From Sphingomonadales bacterium (lineage in GTDB: Bacteria > Pseudomonadota > Alphaproteobacteria > Sphingomonadales > Sphingomonadaceae): a stretch of 64,000 nucleotides of DNA. The DNA is taken from contig JADJAC010000011.1 of assembly GCA_016704425.1 (NCBI GenBank), positions 1,054,001-1,118,000 of the forward strand, given 5' to 3'. Numbering within the stretch: the first letter of the stretch is position 1; every line of letters starts with the position of its first letter. Shown piece by piece: positions 1 to 9,085 of the stretch. The notes below the pieces were generated by a model, which was not told where the DNA came from, did not search any database, and saw nothing but the letters and a program-made list of their open reading frames with translations. The position numbers and the translations under genes were made by a program.

Positions 1-2
1 GG

Positions 3-677
3 CCGACCCTGCTGCGAATGGCATTGCAGGCAGGCGTGGAAAGGATGCCGTCGGACGGAATTGGGCTTGCGTTGGTCCGCAATGAGCAAGAGGCCAAGTC
101 AGTCGCACACGAAATTGCGGAAGCGCGGGGATCCGGCGCGAGTGGTTTCTGGCAATCGCAAATTGTCGATCCTGTTGTCAGACGGTGCCTGCCGCAACTC
201 CTGAACCCAAAGGTTTCGCTCGACATTGTCGCCTTGATGCCTGCGTCATTGATGGCAGCGGCCATGCTGGCGGGGGCACTGGGCTGGATTGCCGCCAGCT
301 TCGCCCTGTTTCTGCTCGCGGGGTTTCCTCAGGCAGCTGCCAGAGTGCTTGCCGATATGGCAGCGCGGCCCGATCGCGTCCTGCGCTGGACTGCGGAAGC
401 AAGATTGCCGCTATTGCTGGCCTTGCTGGCCTTTGCCGGCTGGGCACTTAATGTGCCAGGGCTCGGATGGGGGCCATTGGTGTTGGCGCTTTGGGCCGGG
501 ATTGCGCTCATGCTCCAGCCGAGATCGCCTGCTCGTGAGGCCTGGATCGCAGATGCGGACCTCATTGCCGTTGAGGTCTTGATGTGCAGTTTGATTGGCC
601 AGCCGGTGCTCGGCCTCATGATCGCCGTTGGGCACGCGGTCCTGTCGCAATTTTGGCTTGTGCGTCAGCAAAGCTGA
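3..677 (+). CDS. Uncharacterised integral membrane protein, 5' end beyond window
   Basis: The frame is open to the left edge of the window, so this is probably the C-terminal part of a longer protein; the first internal ATG is at 18. The visible 219 residues hold a soluble stretch (about 1-65) and then at least four hydrophobic segments (about 70-105, 127-145, 147-165 and 190-212). The turn with VDPVVRRCLPQLL just before the first membrane segment faintly recalls the entry to CDP-alcohol phosphatidyltransferase-like domains, but the DG...AR catalytic signature is not present in what can be seen. Function not recognised. It lies 17 bp upstream of the kinase-like gene on the same strand and may share its transcript. 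Confidence 0.55.
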   Translation, partial: PTLLRMALQAGVERMPSDGIGLALVRNEQEAKSVAHEIAEARGSGASGFWQSQIVDPVVRRCLPQLLNPKVSLDIVALMPASLMAAAMLAGALGWIAASFALFLLAGFPQAAARVLADMAARPDRVLRWTAEARLPLLLALLAFAGWALNVPGLGWGPLVLALWAGIALMLQPRSPAREAWIADADLIAVEVLMCSLIGQPVLGLMIAVGHAVLSQFWLVRQQS

Positions 678-694
678 TTTAGCACCTCTTAACC

Positions 695-2137
695 ATGATT
701 GATCTAGACTGTCTGAATGGCAGTGCACGCCCTTCGTTTGGCCCCCATTCTCCCATGACGGAGAGTGAGGAGGTTGTCGTCAATGGCACGGTCGACCGGC
801 AGGGACGGTTGATCGCGGCGGATCCGCGCCTACTCGCACTTCAGCTTGGTGCAGGCGGCGAGGAAGGCGGAATCCTGGCGGTGCCGCAGATCGCGGCGCT
901 TGCTCGCTTGGCGCGTACTCTGGGCGTCCTCGTATCGCGTGGCGTGGTTGCTGCGGATGGCGCGCGCGACCTTGATCTGTGGGTCCGGGCGAAGCCGGAC
1001 GGGGAGCGGATCGAACTTGCCATCGCCGGATGGGAGGAATTGCCGGCCCCTCCGCCGGACACGACGCTCATGCAGAGCCGGGCAAGGGATTTTGCAAGGC
1101 TTGAAAGCGACGGCGACTGGGCCTGCGACGACCAACTCCGGCTGACCGACATCGAACCGGAACTGATATCGCTGTCTGGTGTGGATGCACTGGAGGCGCT
1201 GGGCCAGCCGTTGACCCGGTTTTTCAGACTTGTCGAGGATGAACACGGGGATCTGCCGCTCCTCGGTGCAGTTGCGGGACGCCACGGATTTGTCATGCAA
1301 TTGGCCGAATTGCGCAGCTTGCCCAATGCGCGGCTGTGGCTCCACGGCGAAGCAAAACTCACTGAAGATGGAACCTTCGCAGGTTTTTCGGGCGGATATC
1401 GATTGATCGAGCGATTGCTTGCGCCGTCCAGGCCAGATTTCGTTCCACGACCACCCGTCGACGAGGGCTTCTCCCAACGTCTCGAAGCCGCGCTGCGCGT
1501 GCCGTTGGCCCGAATCATCGACAATGCGGAGGCCATCACTGGCCAGGGTGAAGGCCCGTTGCGTCACGATTATGTCGACTATGCCGGAGACATTTCGGCA
1601 GCTGGCCGCCACCTTCTGGGCCTTGTGGATGATCTTGTTGACCTTCAGGCCGTCGAGCAACCGGGCTTCAGGATTGAAACGGAAGTCGTGGATCTCGCCG
1701 ACATTGCCCGTCGGGCTGCGGGATTGCTTGGGGTGCGGGCTGCCGATCGGGGCGTGCGCATCGACGTGCCGCCGCATGACGAAATTCTCGAAGCGCGCGG
1801 CGAGTTCCGCCGCGTGCTTCAAATTCTGGTCAATCTGATCGGCAACGCGGTGCGCTATTCGCCACAGGATTCAAGCGTGTGGCTGCGAACCGAACAGGAA
1901 GGCGATCTCGCGGCGATCATTGTCGCGGACCAGGGCAAGGGCATTGCGCTGGACGATCAGGCACGAATTTTCGACAAATTCGAACGGGTCGATCCGTCAG
2001 AACCCGGTGGCAGCGGGCTTGGCCTGTTCATTTCACGCCAGCTTGCGCGTGCCATGGGCGGCGATATAACCTTGGACAGCGCGCCCGGCCAGGGTGCGCG
2101 CTTCGTGCTTACGCTGCCACTGGCGAAAGCGCCCTAG
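695..2137 (+). CDS. Histidine-kinase-like sensor protein lacking the H-box histidine
   Basis: A 480-residue cytoplasmic protein with no membrane segment. The N-terminal 250 residues look like a sensory (possibly PAS-like) region. A dimerisation/phospho-acceptor helix pair follows (about 258-320) and then a GHKL ATPase domain (about 345-478) with an intact N-box (NLIGNAVRYSP), G1 (DQGKGIA), F region (FDKFERV) and G2 (GSGLGLFISR). In the H-box the usual SHELRTPL reads EAALRVPL, so Ala265 stands where the phosphorylated His belongs. No response regulator is adjacent. The first ATG (695) has no clear Shine-Dalgarno; ATG at 755 is an equally plausible start. The stop codon overlaps that of convergent gltA by 3 bp. 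Catalytic ATP binding looks preserved; autophosphorylation by the canonical route does not. Confidence 0.8.
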   Translation: MIDLDCLNGSARPSFGPHSPMTESEEVVVNGTVDRQGRLIAADPRLLALQLGAGGEEGGILAVPQIAALARLARTLGVLVSRGVVAADGARDLDLWVRAKPDGERIELAIAGWEELPAPPPDTTLMQSRARDFARLESDGDWACDDQLRLTDIEPELISLSGVDALEALGQPLTRFFRLVEDEHGDLPLLGAVAGRHGFVMQLAELRSLPNARLWLHGEAKLTEDGTFAGFSGGYRLIERLLAPSRPDFVPRPPVDEGFSQRLEAALRVPLARIIDNAEAITGQGEGPLRHDYVDYAGDISAAGRHLLGLVDDLVDLQAVEQPGFRIETEVVDLADIARRAAGLLGVRAADRGVRIDVPPHDEILEARGEFRRVLQILVNLIGNAVRYSPQDSSVWLRTEQEGDLAAIIVADQGKGIALDDQARIFDKFERVDPSEPGGSGLGLFISRQLARAMGGDITLDSAPGQGARFVLTLPLAKAP

Positions 2138-3420
2138 CGCTTGTCGACCGGCACATAGTTGCGTTCGGCGGGCCCGGTATAAAGCTGGCGCGGCCGTCCG
2201 ATCTTCTGTTCGGGGTCCGAAATCATCTCGTTCCATTGCGCAACCCAACCAACGGTGCGGGCAAGCGCAAACAGCGCCGTGAACATTGTGGTGGGGAAGC
2301 CAATCGCCGAAAGGATCACGCCCGAATAGAAGTCCACGTTCGGGAACAGTTTCTTTTCGATGAAATAGGGGTCGTTGAGCGCCATATGCTCAAGCTGAAG
2401 CGCCACTTCGAAGACCGGGTCTGAGACATTCAGTGCCTTGAACACTTCGCGCACAGTGCTTTGCATCACGGTCGCTCGCGGGTCGTAATTCTTGTAGACC
2501 CGATGACCAAAGCCCATCAGACGGAACGGATCGTCCTTGTTCTTTGCACGTTCGATGTAGTGCGGGATCCGGTCAGGTGTGCCGATTTCACGGAGCATGT
2601 TGAGCGCCGCTTCATTGGCTCCGCCATGTGCCGGGCCCCAAAGGCAGGCGATACCGGCTGCAATGCAGGCAAAGGGATTGGCCCCCGATGAGCCCGCAAG
2701 CCGCACTGTCGAAGTCGAGGCATTCTGTTCATGATCGGCATGAAGGATGAAAATCCGGTCAAGCGCGCGCTCGACCACCGGATTGACGTGATAATCTTCG
2801 GCCGGGACGCCAAAGGTCATCCGCAGGAAATTGCCCGTGTAGCTCAGATCGTTGCGCGGATAGAGGAAGGGCTGGCCGACCGAATATTTGTAAGCCATTG
2901 CCGCAATCGTCGGCATCTTGGCAATGAGCCGATGGCTTGCGACCATGCGCTGGTGCGGATCGGTGATGTCGGTCGAGTCATGATAAAATGCGGAAAGCGC
3001 GCCAACGACGCCGCACATGATCGCCATCGGATGCGCATCGCGCCGGAATCCGCGATAGAAGGTGGCCAACTGCTCATGCAACATTGTGTGGCGCGAGATC
3101 GTGCCGGAGAATTTGTCCAGCACGTCCTTGCTCGGCAATTCGCCGTTGAGGAGCAGATAGGAGACTTCCATGAAGCTCGAATGTTCAGCAAGCTGCCCGA
3201 TCGGATATCCTCGGTGCAGCAGGATCCCTTCATCCCCGTCAATATAGGTGATAGCGGAATCGCAGCTTGCCGTCGATGTGAAGCCGGGGTCGAACGTGAA
3301 TGCGCCTGTCTGGGCGTAAAGCTTGCGGATATCTATGACATCCGGGCCGACACTGCCCGAGCGAACGGGACAGGACACCTGATTGCCATTGAGGGTTACC
3401 GTCGCGCTCGTTTCACCCAT
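2134..3420 (-). CDS. gltA: Citrate synthase
   Basis: Condenses oxaloacetate and acetyl-CoA to citrate, the entry step of the TCA cycle, in the cytoplasm. The 428-residue length is that of type II (Gram-negative, hexameric) citrate synthase. Active-site motifs are intact: GPAHGGANEA with the first catalytic His, GFGHRVYKNYDPRA with the second His, and the Asp region NVDFYSG. The N-terminal beta-rich extension typical of the NADH-sensitive type is present. It lies 17 bp downstream of gltX on the same strand, so the two may be co-transcribed. Its stop shares a CTAG with the stop of the convergent kinase-like gene. Confidence 0.97.
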   Translation of the reverse strand: MGETSATVTLNGNQVSCPVRSGSVGPDVIDIRKLYAQTGAFTFDPGFTSTASCDSAITYIDGDEGILLHRGYPIGQLAEHSSFMEVSYLLLNGELPSKDVLDKFSGTISRHTMLHEQLATFYRGFRRDAHPMAIMCGVVGALSAFYHDSTDITDPHQRMVASHRLIAKMPTIAAMAYKYSVGQPFLYPRNDLSYTGNFLRMTFGVPAEDYHVNPVVERALDRIFILHADHEQNASTSTVRLAGSSGANPFACIAAGIACLWGPAHGGANEAALNMLREIGTPDRIPHYIERAKNKDDPFRLMGFGHRVYKNYDPRATVMQSTVREVFKALNVSDPVFEVALQLEHMALNDPYFIEKKLFPNVDFYSGVILSAIGFPTTMFTALFALARTVGWVAQWNEMISDPEQKIGRPRQLYTGPAERNYVPVDKR

Positions 3421-3437
3421 TTGTCTTCCTTCCTCAA

Positions 3438-4886
3438 TCAGGCCGCAAGGGCCACTGCTTCGTCAATTCGTGCCAGTGACTCTTCTCTTCCGAGAAGCAT
3501 CAGCACGTCAAAAATTCCTGGCGAGGTCGTGCGACCAGTGAGCGCAGCCCGCAAGGGCTGGGCAACCTTGCCAAGGCCCAATCCGGCATCCTCTGCAACC
3601 CGACGCACCGCAGACTCCAGCGCGGCTTCGTCCCAATCCGAACTGCCACCAAGCGCACTCGAGACAGACTCGAGCAATTCTAAGGCATCCCCCTCTAGCA
3701 GAGCCTTTGCGCCCTCGTCGAGTGTCAGCGGACGCTGCTCGAACAGGAACATTGCCCCTTCCGCAAGTCCTAACGTCGATTTGGCGCGTGGCTTTAGCGA
3801 TGCCATCGACTTGACGAGCATCTCCACTTCGGAATCTCCCAGCGTTCGGCCCAACTTTGCCTCGATCATCGGCTGCGCAATTGCTGCAAGACGCGAATCG
3901 TCCGCCTCTCTCAGGTAATGGCCGTTCAAATTCTCCAGTTTCTTGAAATCGAACCGCGAGGGGGATCTGCCAACCCCGTCGAGTTCGAACCAGGCGATTG
4001 CCTGTTCCCTGCTGAAGATTTCGTCGTCGCCATGCCCCCAGCCGAGGCGCATCAGGTAATTGTTGATGGCCTCTGGCAGATACCCAAGCTCATCGCGATA
4101 GGCATCGACCCCCATCGCGCCGTGCCTTTTTGAAAGCTTGGCACCGTCCGGGCCGTGAATCAGCGGCACATGGGCGTAGATCGGTTCCCGCCACTCCATC
4201 GCATGGATCAGGGCAAGCTGGCGGAACGCATTGTTGAGGTGATCGTCGCCGCGGATAACATGGGTTATTCCCATGTCGTAATCATCAACCACCACGGAGA
4301 GCATGTATGTCGGCGTACCGTCGGACCGCAGCAGCACGAAGTCGTCCAGCTCTTCATTGTTGACCGTCACCGGGCCCTGGACACGGTCCTCAATCGTGAC
4401 GCTTCCCTCGCGGGGCGCCTTCAGACGGATGACGAAGGGAGCGCCTTCCGGAGCTTCAGAGGGGTCTCGGTCGCGCCAACGGCCGTCATAGCGCATGGGA
4501 AGCCTTGCGGCGCGCTGGGCTTCGCGCATGGCCTCCAGTTCAGCCGACGTCGCATAGCAGCGATAGGCATGTCCGCTTTCGAGCAGGAGGTTGGCAACTT
4601 CGGCATGGCGGGCGGCGCGAGAGAATTGGAACACAACGTCCCCGTCCCAATCGAGTTCGAGCCACTGCAGCCCGTCGATGATGGCATCGATTGCTGCATC
4701 CGTTGACCGCGCCCGATCCGTATCTTCAATGCGGAGCAGGAACTTCCCCCCATGATGCCGGGCAAACAGCCAGTTGAAAAGAGCCGTGCGCGCACCACCA
4801 ATGTGCAGGAATCCGGTAGGCGAAGGGGCAAAACGCGTCACGATGCCCGCTTCTGAATGTCCTGCGCTCACCCTGTTCGTCTCCAT
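3438..4886 (-). CDS. gltX: Glutamyl-tRNA synthetase
   Basis: Class I aminoacyl-tRNA synthetase that charges tRNA-Glu. The 482-residue product has the HIGH-type motif as FLHIGGAR near residue 25 and the KMSKS-type loop as AKLSKRHG near residue 255, followed by the all-helical anticodon-binding region. The start at 4886 gives an extension of about 15 residues before the conserved VTRFAPSPTG, so a later GTG start is possible. The gene is divergent from comEC with only 29 bp between the starts, so the two promoters must overlap. Confidence 0.96.
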   Translation of the reverse strand: METNRVSAGHSEAGIVTRFAPSPTGFLHIGGARTALFNWLFARHHGGKFLLRIEDTDRARSTDAAIDAIIDGLQWLELDWDGDVVFQFSRAARHAEVANLLLESGHAYRCYATSAELEAMREAQRAARLPMRYDGRWRDRDPSEAPEGAPFVIRLKAPREGSVTIEDRVQGPVTVNNEELDDFVLLRSDGTPTYMLSVVVDDYDMGITHVIRGDDHLNNAFRQLALIHAMEWREPIYAHVPLIHGPDGAKLSKRHGAMGVDAYRDELGYLPEAINNYLMRLGWGHGDDEIFSREQAIAWFELDGVGRSPSRFDFKKLENLNGHYLREADDSRLAAIAQPMIEAKLGRTLGDSEVEMLVKSMASLKPRAKSTLGLAEGAMFLFEQRPLTLDEGAKALLEGDALELLESVSSALGGSSDWDEAALESAVRRVAEDAGLGLGKVAQPLRAALTGRTTSPGIFDVLMLLGREESLARIDEAVALAA

Positions 4887-4915
4887 GCCTGCCAGATCAG
4901 GCTGGAGCCCCTAGC

Positions 4916-7136
4916 ATGGCAATTGCACACCTTCAAAGGGGGCTGGGCAAATGCTTTGACCAGATCGAGAGCTGGCTTGAACGCGAGTGCGATCAACTGG
5001 CGCTTTGGCTGCCAGTGATGTTCGGTTTGGGAATCGGGCTCTGGTTTGCAACCGATTCCCGTCTGGCATGGGCTGCAATTATCGCGGCGGGTATCGGCTT
5101 GGCTGTCGCAGCCGCAACCTGCGATCTTGGCCGACGGTCTGCAACGGCGTTGCTGTGGGTTGGTCTCTGCATGACCGGCGGTTGCGGGCTGGTCTGGATC
5201 AGAAGCGAAAAGGTCGCCACATCCCGCATCGAGCGGCCAATGGTAGTGCAGTTCTCTTCCCGAGTTCACTCGATCGAGGCGCTCCACGGAAGGGATGGAA
5301 GCCGCCTGCTACTCGCGCCCGTCGCTGGCCAAGGCCTCCCGCCGAGGATCAGGGTGTCGGTCGATGCCGACAAGCTGGTTCCGGACCTTGTTGCCGGGGA
5401 GGACGTCGCAATTCGTGCCAGGTTGGTGCCGCCGCCCGACCCGGCGATACCGGGAGGATATGATTTTGCCCGCGCGGCGTGGTTCAAACAAATTGGCGGT
5501 ACGGGAAAGGCTCTCGATCCGCTCCGCCGGCTCGGCCCCTCAATACGAGCCAGCGCAGGACTGAGAGAACGGATCACCATGCACGTCCATGATCGACTCG
5601 CTGGCAGTGCAGGCGGGATTGCTGCAGCCTTTGCGACCGGTGATCGCGGAGGGATCTCGCAGGAGGATGAGGATGCAATGCGCGCAAGCGGGCTCACGCA
5701 TCTCCTGTCGATCAGTGGCCTTCACATCACCGCGGTTGTGGCTGCAACCATGTTCCTGACGCTCAGGCTCCTCGCCCTCAGTCCGTGGCTCGCGCTGCGG
5801 GCGCCGCTTGTTCTGGTTTCGGCCGGAATGGCAGCGCTGGCAGGCATTGGTTACACCCTGCTTACGGGGCGGAAGTTCCGACCATACGTGCCTGCATTGC
5901 CGCATTGCTCGTCCTTGTCGGCCTTGCGCTCGGCCGCGAAGCGATGACGCTCAGGCTCGTCGCGACAGGCGCCTTGGTTGTGCTCCTGATCTGGCCCAGA
6001 TCGCTCGTTGGGGCGAGTTTCCAGCTGAGCTTCGCTGCCATTACCGCAATCGTTGCCCTGCACGAGCATCCCCGGGTACGCGCGGCGACGATGCGGAGAG
6101 ATGAAGGCGTGATTGCACGGTTGATCCGCGGAATTCTCTCGCTGCTGTTGACCGGTATCGTGGTCGAGCTGGTTCTGGCTCCAATTGCCCTTTTCCACTT
6201 CCACAAGTCCGGGCTTTACGGAGCACTTGCCAATGTCGTTGCGATTCCGCTGACGACATTCATCGTCATGCCGCTCGAGGCGTTGGCGCTGTTGCTTGAT
6301 ACCATCGGTCTGGGTGCGCCGTTCTGGTGGGCAACTGGCCAAAGCCTTGATCTCCTGCTCTGGATTGCGCGAAATGTATCGACCTTCCCCGGTGCCGTGG
6401 CAACCTTGCCCTCAATATCCAGCGTTGCTTTTGGTGCAATGCTGTCTGGCGGTCTCTGGATTCTGCTTTGGCGCAGTGCGCCCCGCTGGTTTGGATTGTT
6501 GCCATTTGCGGGCGGCGCATTGCTCGCTGCGACTTTGCCAAACCGGACCTGCTCATCAGTGGAGACGGGCGCCATCTTGCGGTTCGTGTCAATGACGGTC
6601 ACGTGGCATTACTGCGCTCCCGGACTGGAGATTATATGCGGGAGGTGCTTGCCGGTCGATCCGGCGAACTTGACCCTCTTGTCGATCTGGACGGTGTTTC
6701 AGGAGCACGGTGCAGCCGGGACATCTGCCTTGTATCGCTGATCCGAGGCGGCCGAACCTGGCGGATTGTTGCGACCCGAAGCCCATATCCACTTTCCCGC
6801 CCTGGCCTTGCGGAGCTATGCGAGGTCGCCGATATCGTAGTGAGTGACCGAAGCTTGCCGCAAAGCTGCAGGCCAAAATGGCTGAAACTGGATAAAAGGC
6901 AGATCCTGAAAACCGGCGGATTGGCGATCAGTCTTGACGCACCGGAAATCGAAAGCGTCCTTTCACCCGGAGACGATCATCCCTGGCGGCGCACCCGCCA
7001 ATCGCTCAATACCGACGCAACAGTCCGGCCAAAAGCCCCTGTACGCGAACCTGGTTCGGCGCATAGCGCTGCGGCTGATAGGCCCGGTTTGCAGGATCGA
7101 GCCGCACCATCGAACCTTCGCGACGGAAATATTTGA
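4916..7136 (+). CDS. comEC: ComEC/Rec2-family DNA-uptake channel protein, two frameshifts
   Basis: Polytopic inner-membrane protein that moves single-stranded DNA into the cytoplasm during natural transformation. Three consecutive frames together give one normal-sized ComEC. Frame 1 (4916 to about 5869) carries the N-terminal membrane segments, the DUF4131-type periplasmic region and the competence-domain start (GLTHLLSISGLHITAV). Frame 2 (about 5870-6539) continues with AEVPTIRACIAALLVLVGLA. Frame 3 (about 6540-7136) continues with KPDLLISGDGRHLAVR, the MBL-like tail. Restoring one G at 5866-5869 and one A at 6540-6542 rejoins the protein. The last 131 bp overlap convergent lexA, which is long for this genome, so the true 3' end may also be distorted. 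Both lesions are losses in short homopolymers. Confidence 0.85.
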
Positions 7137-7691
7137 GCGTCGCTTCGGAATCATCGACCAGCGCCACAATGATTTCGCCTTCCCGCGCCGTGTCCGCCTT
7201 GCGGATCAGAGCGAAATCGCCGTCCAGAATCCCGGCCTCAACCATAGATCTCCGGACACTTCCAGCGCAAAATGTTCGCCTGAGCCGAGCAACGCTGCCG
7301 GAACGGCCAGTGTCGCCTGACCCTCGAGCGCCTCAATCGGCATGCCCGCCGCGATCCGGCCATGCAGGGGAATTTCATAAACGTCGTTGGCAGCAATCGG
7401 CTTGCCCTTCGGTGCCATCGTCTTCGGCGCGAGATTGACAACGTTGGTTGACGATACAGGCCGTGTTTCTCCGCCGCGATCAGGCATCCGAACAACTTCG
7501 AGCGCCCGCGCGCGATTGGCCAGCCGGCGGATGAAGCCGCGCTCCTCAAGCGCCGAAATCAGCCGATGCACGCCGGATTTGGACTTGAGATCGAGTGCTT
7601 CCTTCATTTCTTCGAACGAAGGCGAGACACCAGTATCGGAGAGCCGGTCATGAATAAAACAAAGCAGCTCATGTTGTTTGCGGGTCAGCAT
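7006..7691 (-). CDS. lexA: LexA SOS repressor, one frameshift at the catalytic serine
   Basis: Represses SOS genes and self-cleaves when RecA is activated. The N-terminal winged helix (MLTRKQHELLCFIHDRL onward) and the linker are intact, with the cleavage Ala-Gly in RIAAGMPIE. The reading frame breaks at about 7248, exactly in GDSMVEAG, which carries the nucleophilic Ser. Adding one T on the coding strand (GATCTATGG to GATTCTATGG) restores it and joins the downstream part containing the general-base Lys (EATLKYFRREG) and the C-terminus LLRRY. Start 7691 is chosen because GGAGG stands 8 bp before it. Two LexA operators precede the gene. It is last in the trp-moa-moe transcription direction but has its own promoter region (7692-7782). 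Confidence 0.9.
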
Positions 7692-7710
7692 CGCAGGTGC
7701 CTCCAATGGG

Positions 7711-7725
7711 GAACGAACACGGAAC
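7711..7725 (-). promoter_or_regulatory. LexA operator (SOS box) proximal to lexA
   Basis: GAACGAACACGGAAC on the plus strand is an exact GAAC-N7-GAAC, the alphaproteobacterial LexA box (GTTC-N7-GTTC on the lexA strand). It ends 20 bp before the lexA start codon, where it would overlap the promoter or early transcript and give autorepression. Confidence 0.85.
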
Positions 7726-7760
7726 TTCTATCCATGCATTTCCAACGCGTCAAGCGAAAT

Positions 7761-7775
7761 GTTCTCTAAAGGTTC
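7761..7775 (+). promoter_or_regulatory. Second LexA operator (SOS box), distal to lexA
   Basis: GTTCTCTAAAGGTTC is an exact GTTC-N7-GTTC. It lies 50 bp from the proximal box (start to start), about five helical turns, and is in the opposite written orientation, though a direct-repeat box has polarity only for the bound dimer. It sits in the short gap between the end of moeA and lexA, so no other gene is an obvious target. Confidence 0.8.
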
Positions 7776-7782
7776 GCTCGCT

Positions 7783-8619
7783 TCAATCCAGAACATAAAT
7801 CGGGACGGTGTCCCCGATGTTCGCTGGCGGCGCATTCGGAGGTCGCACGATCAGGCAATCGGCCGCGGCAAGCCCGCCGAGAGAGGCGCTGTCGTTGGGT
7901 CCGACAGGCACGACGCCGTCAACCGTGTTTCGGGCACGTACATGGTCGATCCGTTCGCCATTGGCTGGCAGGTGGGCGGCTGCCCTGACCGTGAATTGTC
8001 GCGCCAGGGGGGAGGCCGCTCCGGCAAGCGCCGCAGCAGCGGGCTTTGCAAAGAGCAGCGCTGTAACGAAGGCGGATACAGGATTGCCGGGAAGGCCTAG
8101 AACGATCATCTCGCCAAGCTGTCCGGCCATGACCGGCTTGCCGGGACGCATGGCCACCTTCCAGAAATCGAGCTTGGCGCCGCACGCCTCAAGTGCTGGC
8201 CTGACAAGATCATGATCCCCGACAGATGCACCACCGAGCGTAATCAGAAGGTCGGCATCGACTGACCGGATTGCTGCAACGATCTCAGTCAGTTTGTCGG
8301 GAATAATCCTATTCGATTGATATCACAGTCTAAATCATGAAGAAGACCTGCCAGCATGGTCGTGTTGGATTCAGGTAGAAAATCATCGCCCAAAGGGCCG
8401 CCCTGCAGCCGATTCCCCGATAACGCGCCACGGACCGACACTCCCGCCAGCCATCGCATAGCCGTCCATCGCCGACAGAGGCCGCGCTGGTTGGGTCCGC
8501 TTTGAAACGACATCCTCTGCCGCCCAGCGGCCGCTCGCTTCCGCGAGCGATGCAGTTTCGGCGGGAAGCGGTCTTACAAGCGCGAGCAATCGCGATTGAG
8601 CGGCTTCGAGCGAGATCAT
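7783..8619 (-). pseudogene. moeA: Molybdopterin molybdotransferase MoeA, central deletion plus frameshift
   Basis: MoeA inserts molybdate into adenylated molybdopterin. The N-terminus (MISLEAAQSRLLALV, SAMDGYAMAGGSVGPWRV, GESAAGRPF) and the C-terminal half (PESNTTMLAGLLHDL, then GGASVGDHDLVRPALEA, AMRPGKP, LGLPGNPVSAF) are recognisable. About 110 residues that normally lie between GRPF and PxSN are missing, at a junction near 8391-8402. A further -1 indel at about 8307 splits the remainder (GIIPDKL restored by one T on the plus strand). The total is about 279 codons against about 390 for the family. The start ATG at 8619 overlaps the moaC stop as ATGA. As written it cannot encode a working enzyme. 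It could be a true deletion mutant or an assembly collapse. Confidence 0.85.
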
Positions 8620-9085
8620 GGCGCGCGCCACTCGCCAGACTTTCCACCGCTCTTGGAGAGCAGGCGGATTTCGCCGAGAACCATCGCCTTGTCGATGGCC
8701 TTTGCCATGTCATAAATGGTCAGTAGCGCAACAGCAGTGGCTGTCATCGCTTCCATTTCGACCCCGGTCTGACCGGATGTGCGCGCAGTGGCGGTTGCAC
8801 GCAGGCCGTTGCCAAGCCGTTCGAAGTCAACTGCGACACTCGAAAGCCCCAAAGGATGGCAGAGCGGGATCAGGTCACTTGTGCGCTTTGCAGCCTGGAT
8901 TCCGGCAATCCGGGCGACAGCAAGCACGTCGCCTTTGGCAATGCCCCCCTTGTGGATCGCAGCCAGCGCCTCGGCGCTCATTGTGATGATCCCGGTTGCG
9001 ACTGCTTCCCGCGTCGTGACAGGCTTGCCCGAAACATCGACCATGCGCGCAGCGCCGTTTTCATCAAGAGTGTGAGCCGTGTCAT
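8616..9085 (-). CDS. moaC: Cyclic pyranopterin monophosphate synthase, N-terminal frameshift
   Basis: Second enzyme of molybdenum cofactor synthesis, making cPMP from the MoaA product. The body is intact: LDENGAARMVDVSGKP, DLIPLCHPLGLSSV (the conserved CHP), TGVEMEAMTATAVALLT and KAIDKAMVLGEI. The natural start is the ATG at 9085, which overlaps the trpC stop as ATGA and reads MTRLT; the frame to LDENG is lost within the next 20 bp (about 9065-9080) and returns if one base is added. That gives about 156 residues, normal for MoaC. Its end overlaps the moeA start by 4 bp. Confidence 0.88.

Noticed and set aside
2731..3918. Long open frame antisense to gltA and gltX
   Set aside because: It lies wholly opposite two conserved genes, has no domain-like features, and follows from the codon bias of high-GC DNA.
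5861..5875. Programmed ribosomal frameshift in comEC
   Set aside because: No slippery heptamer with a downstream structure is evident, and the same kind of one-base loss occurs in many unrelated genes nearby, which favours sequence error.
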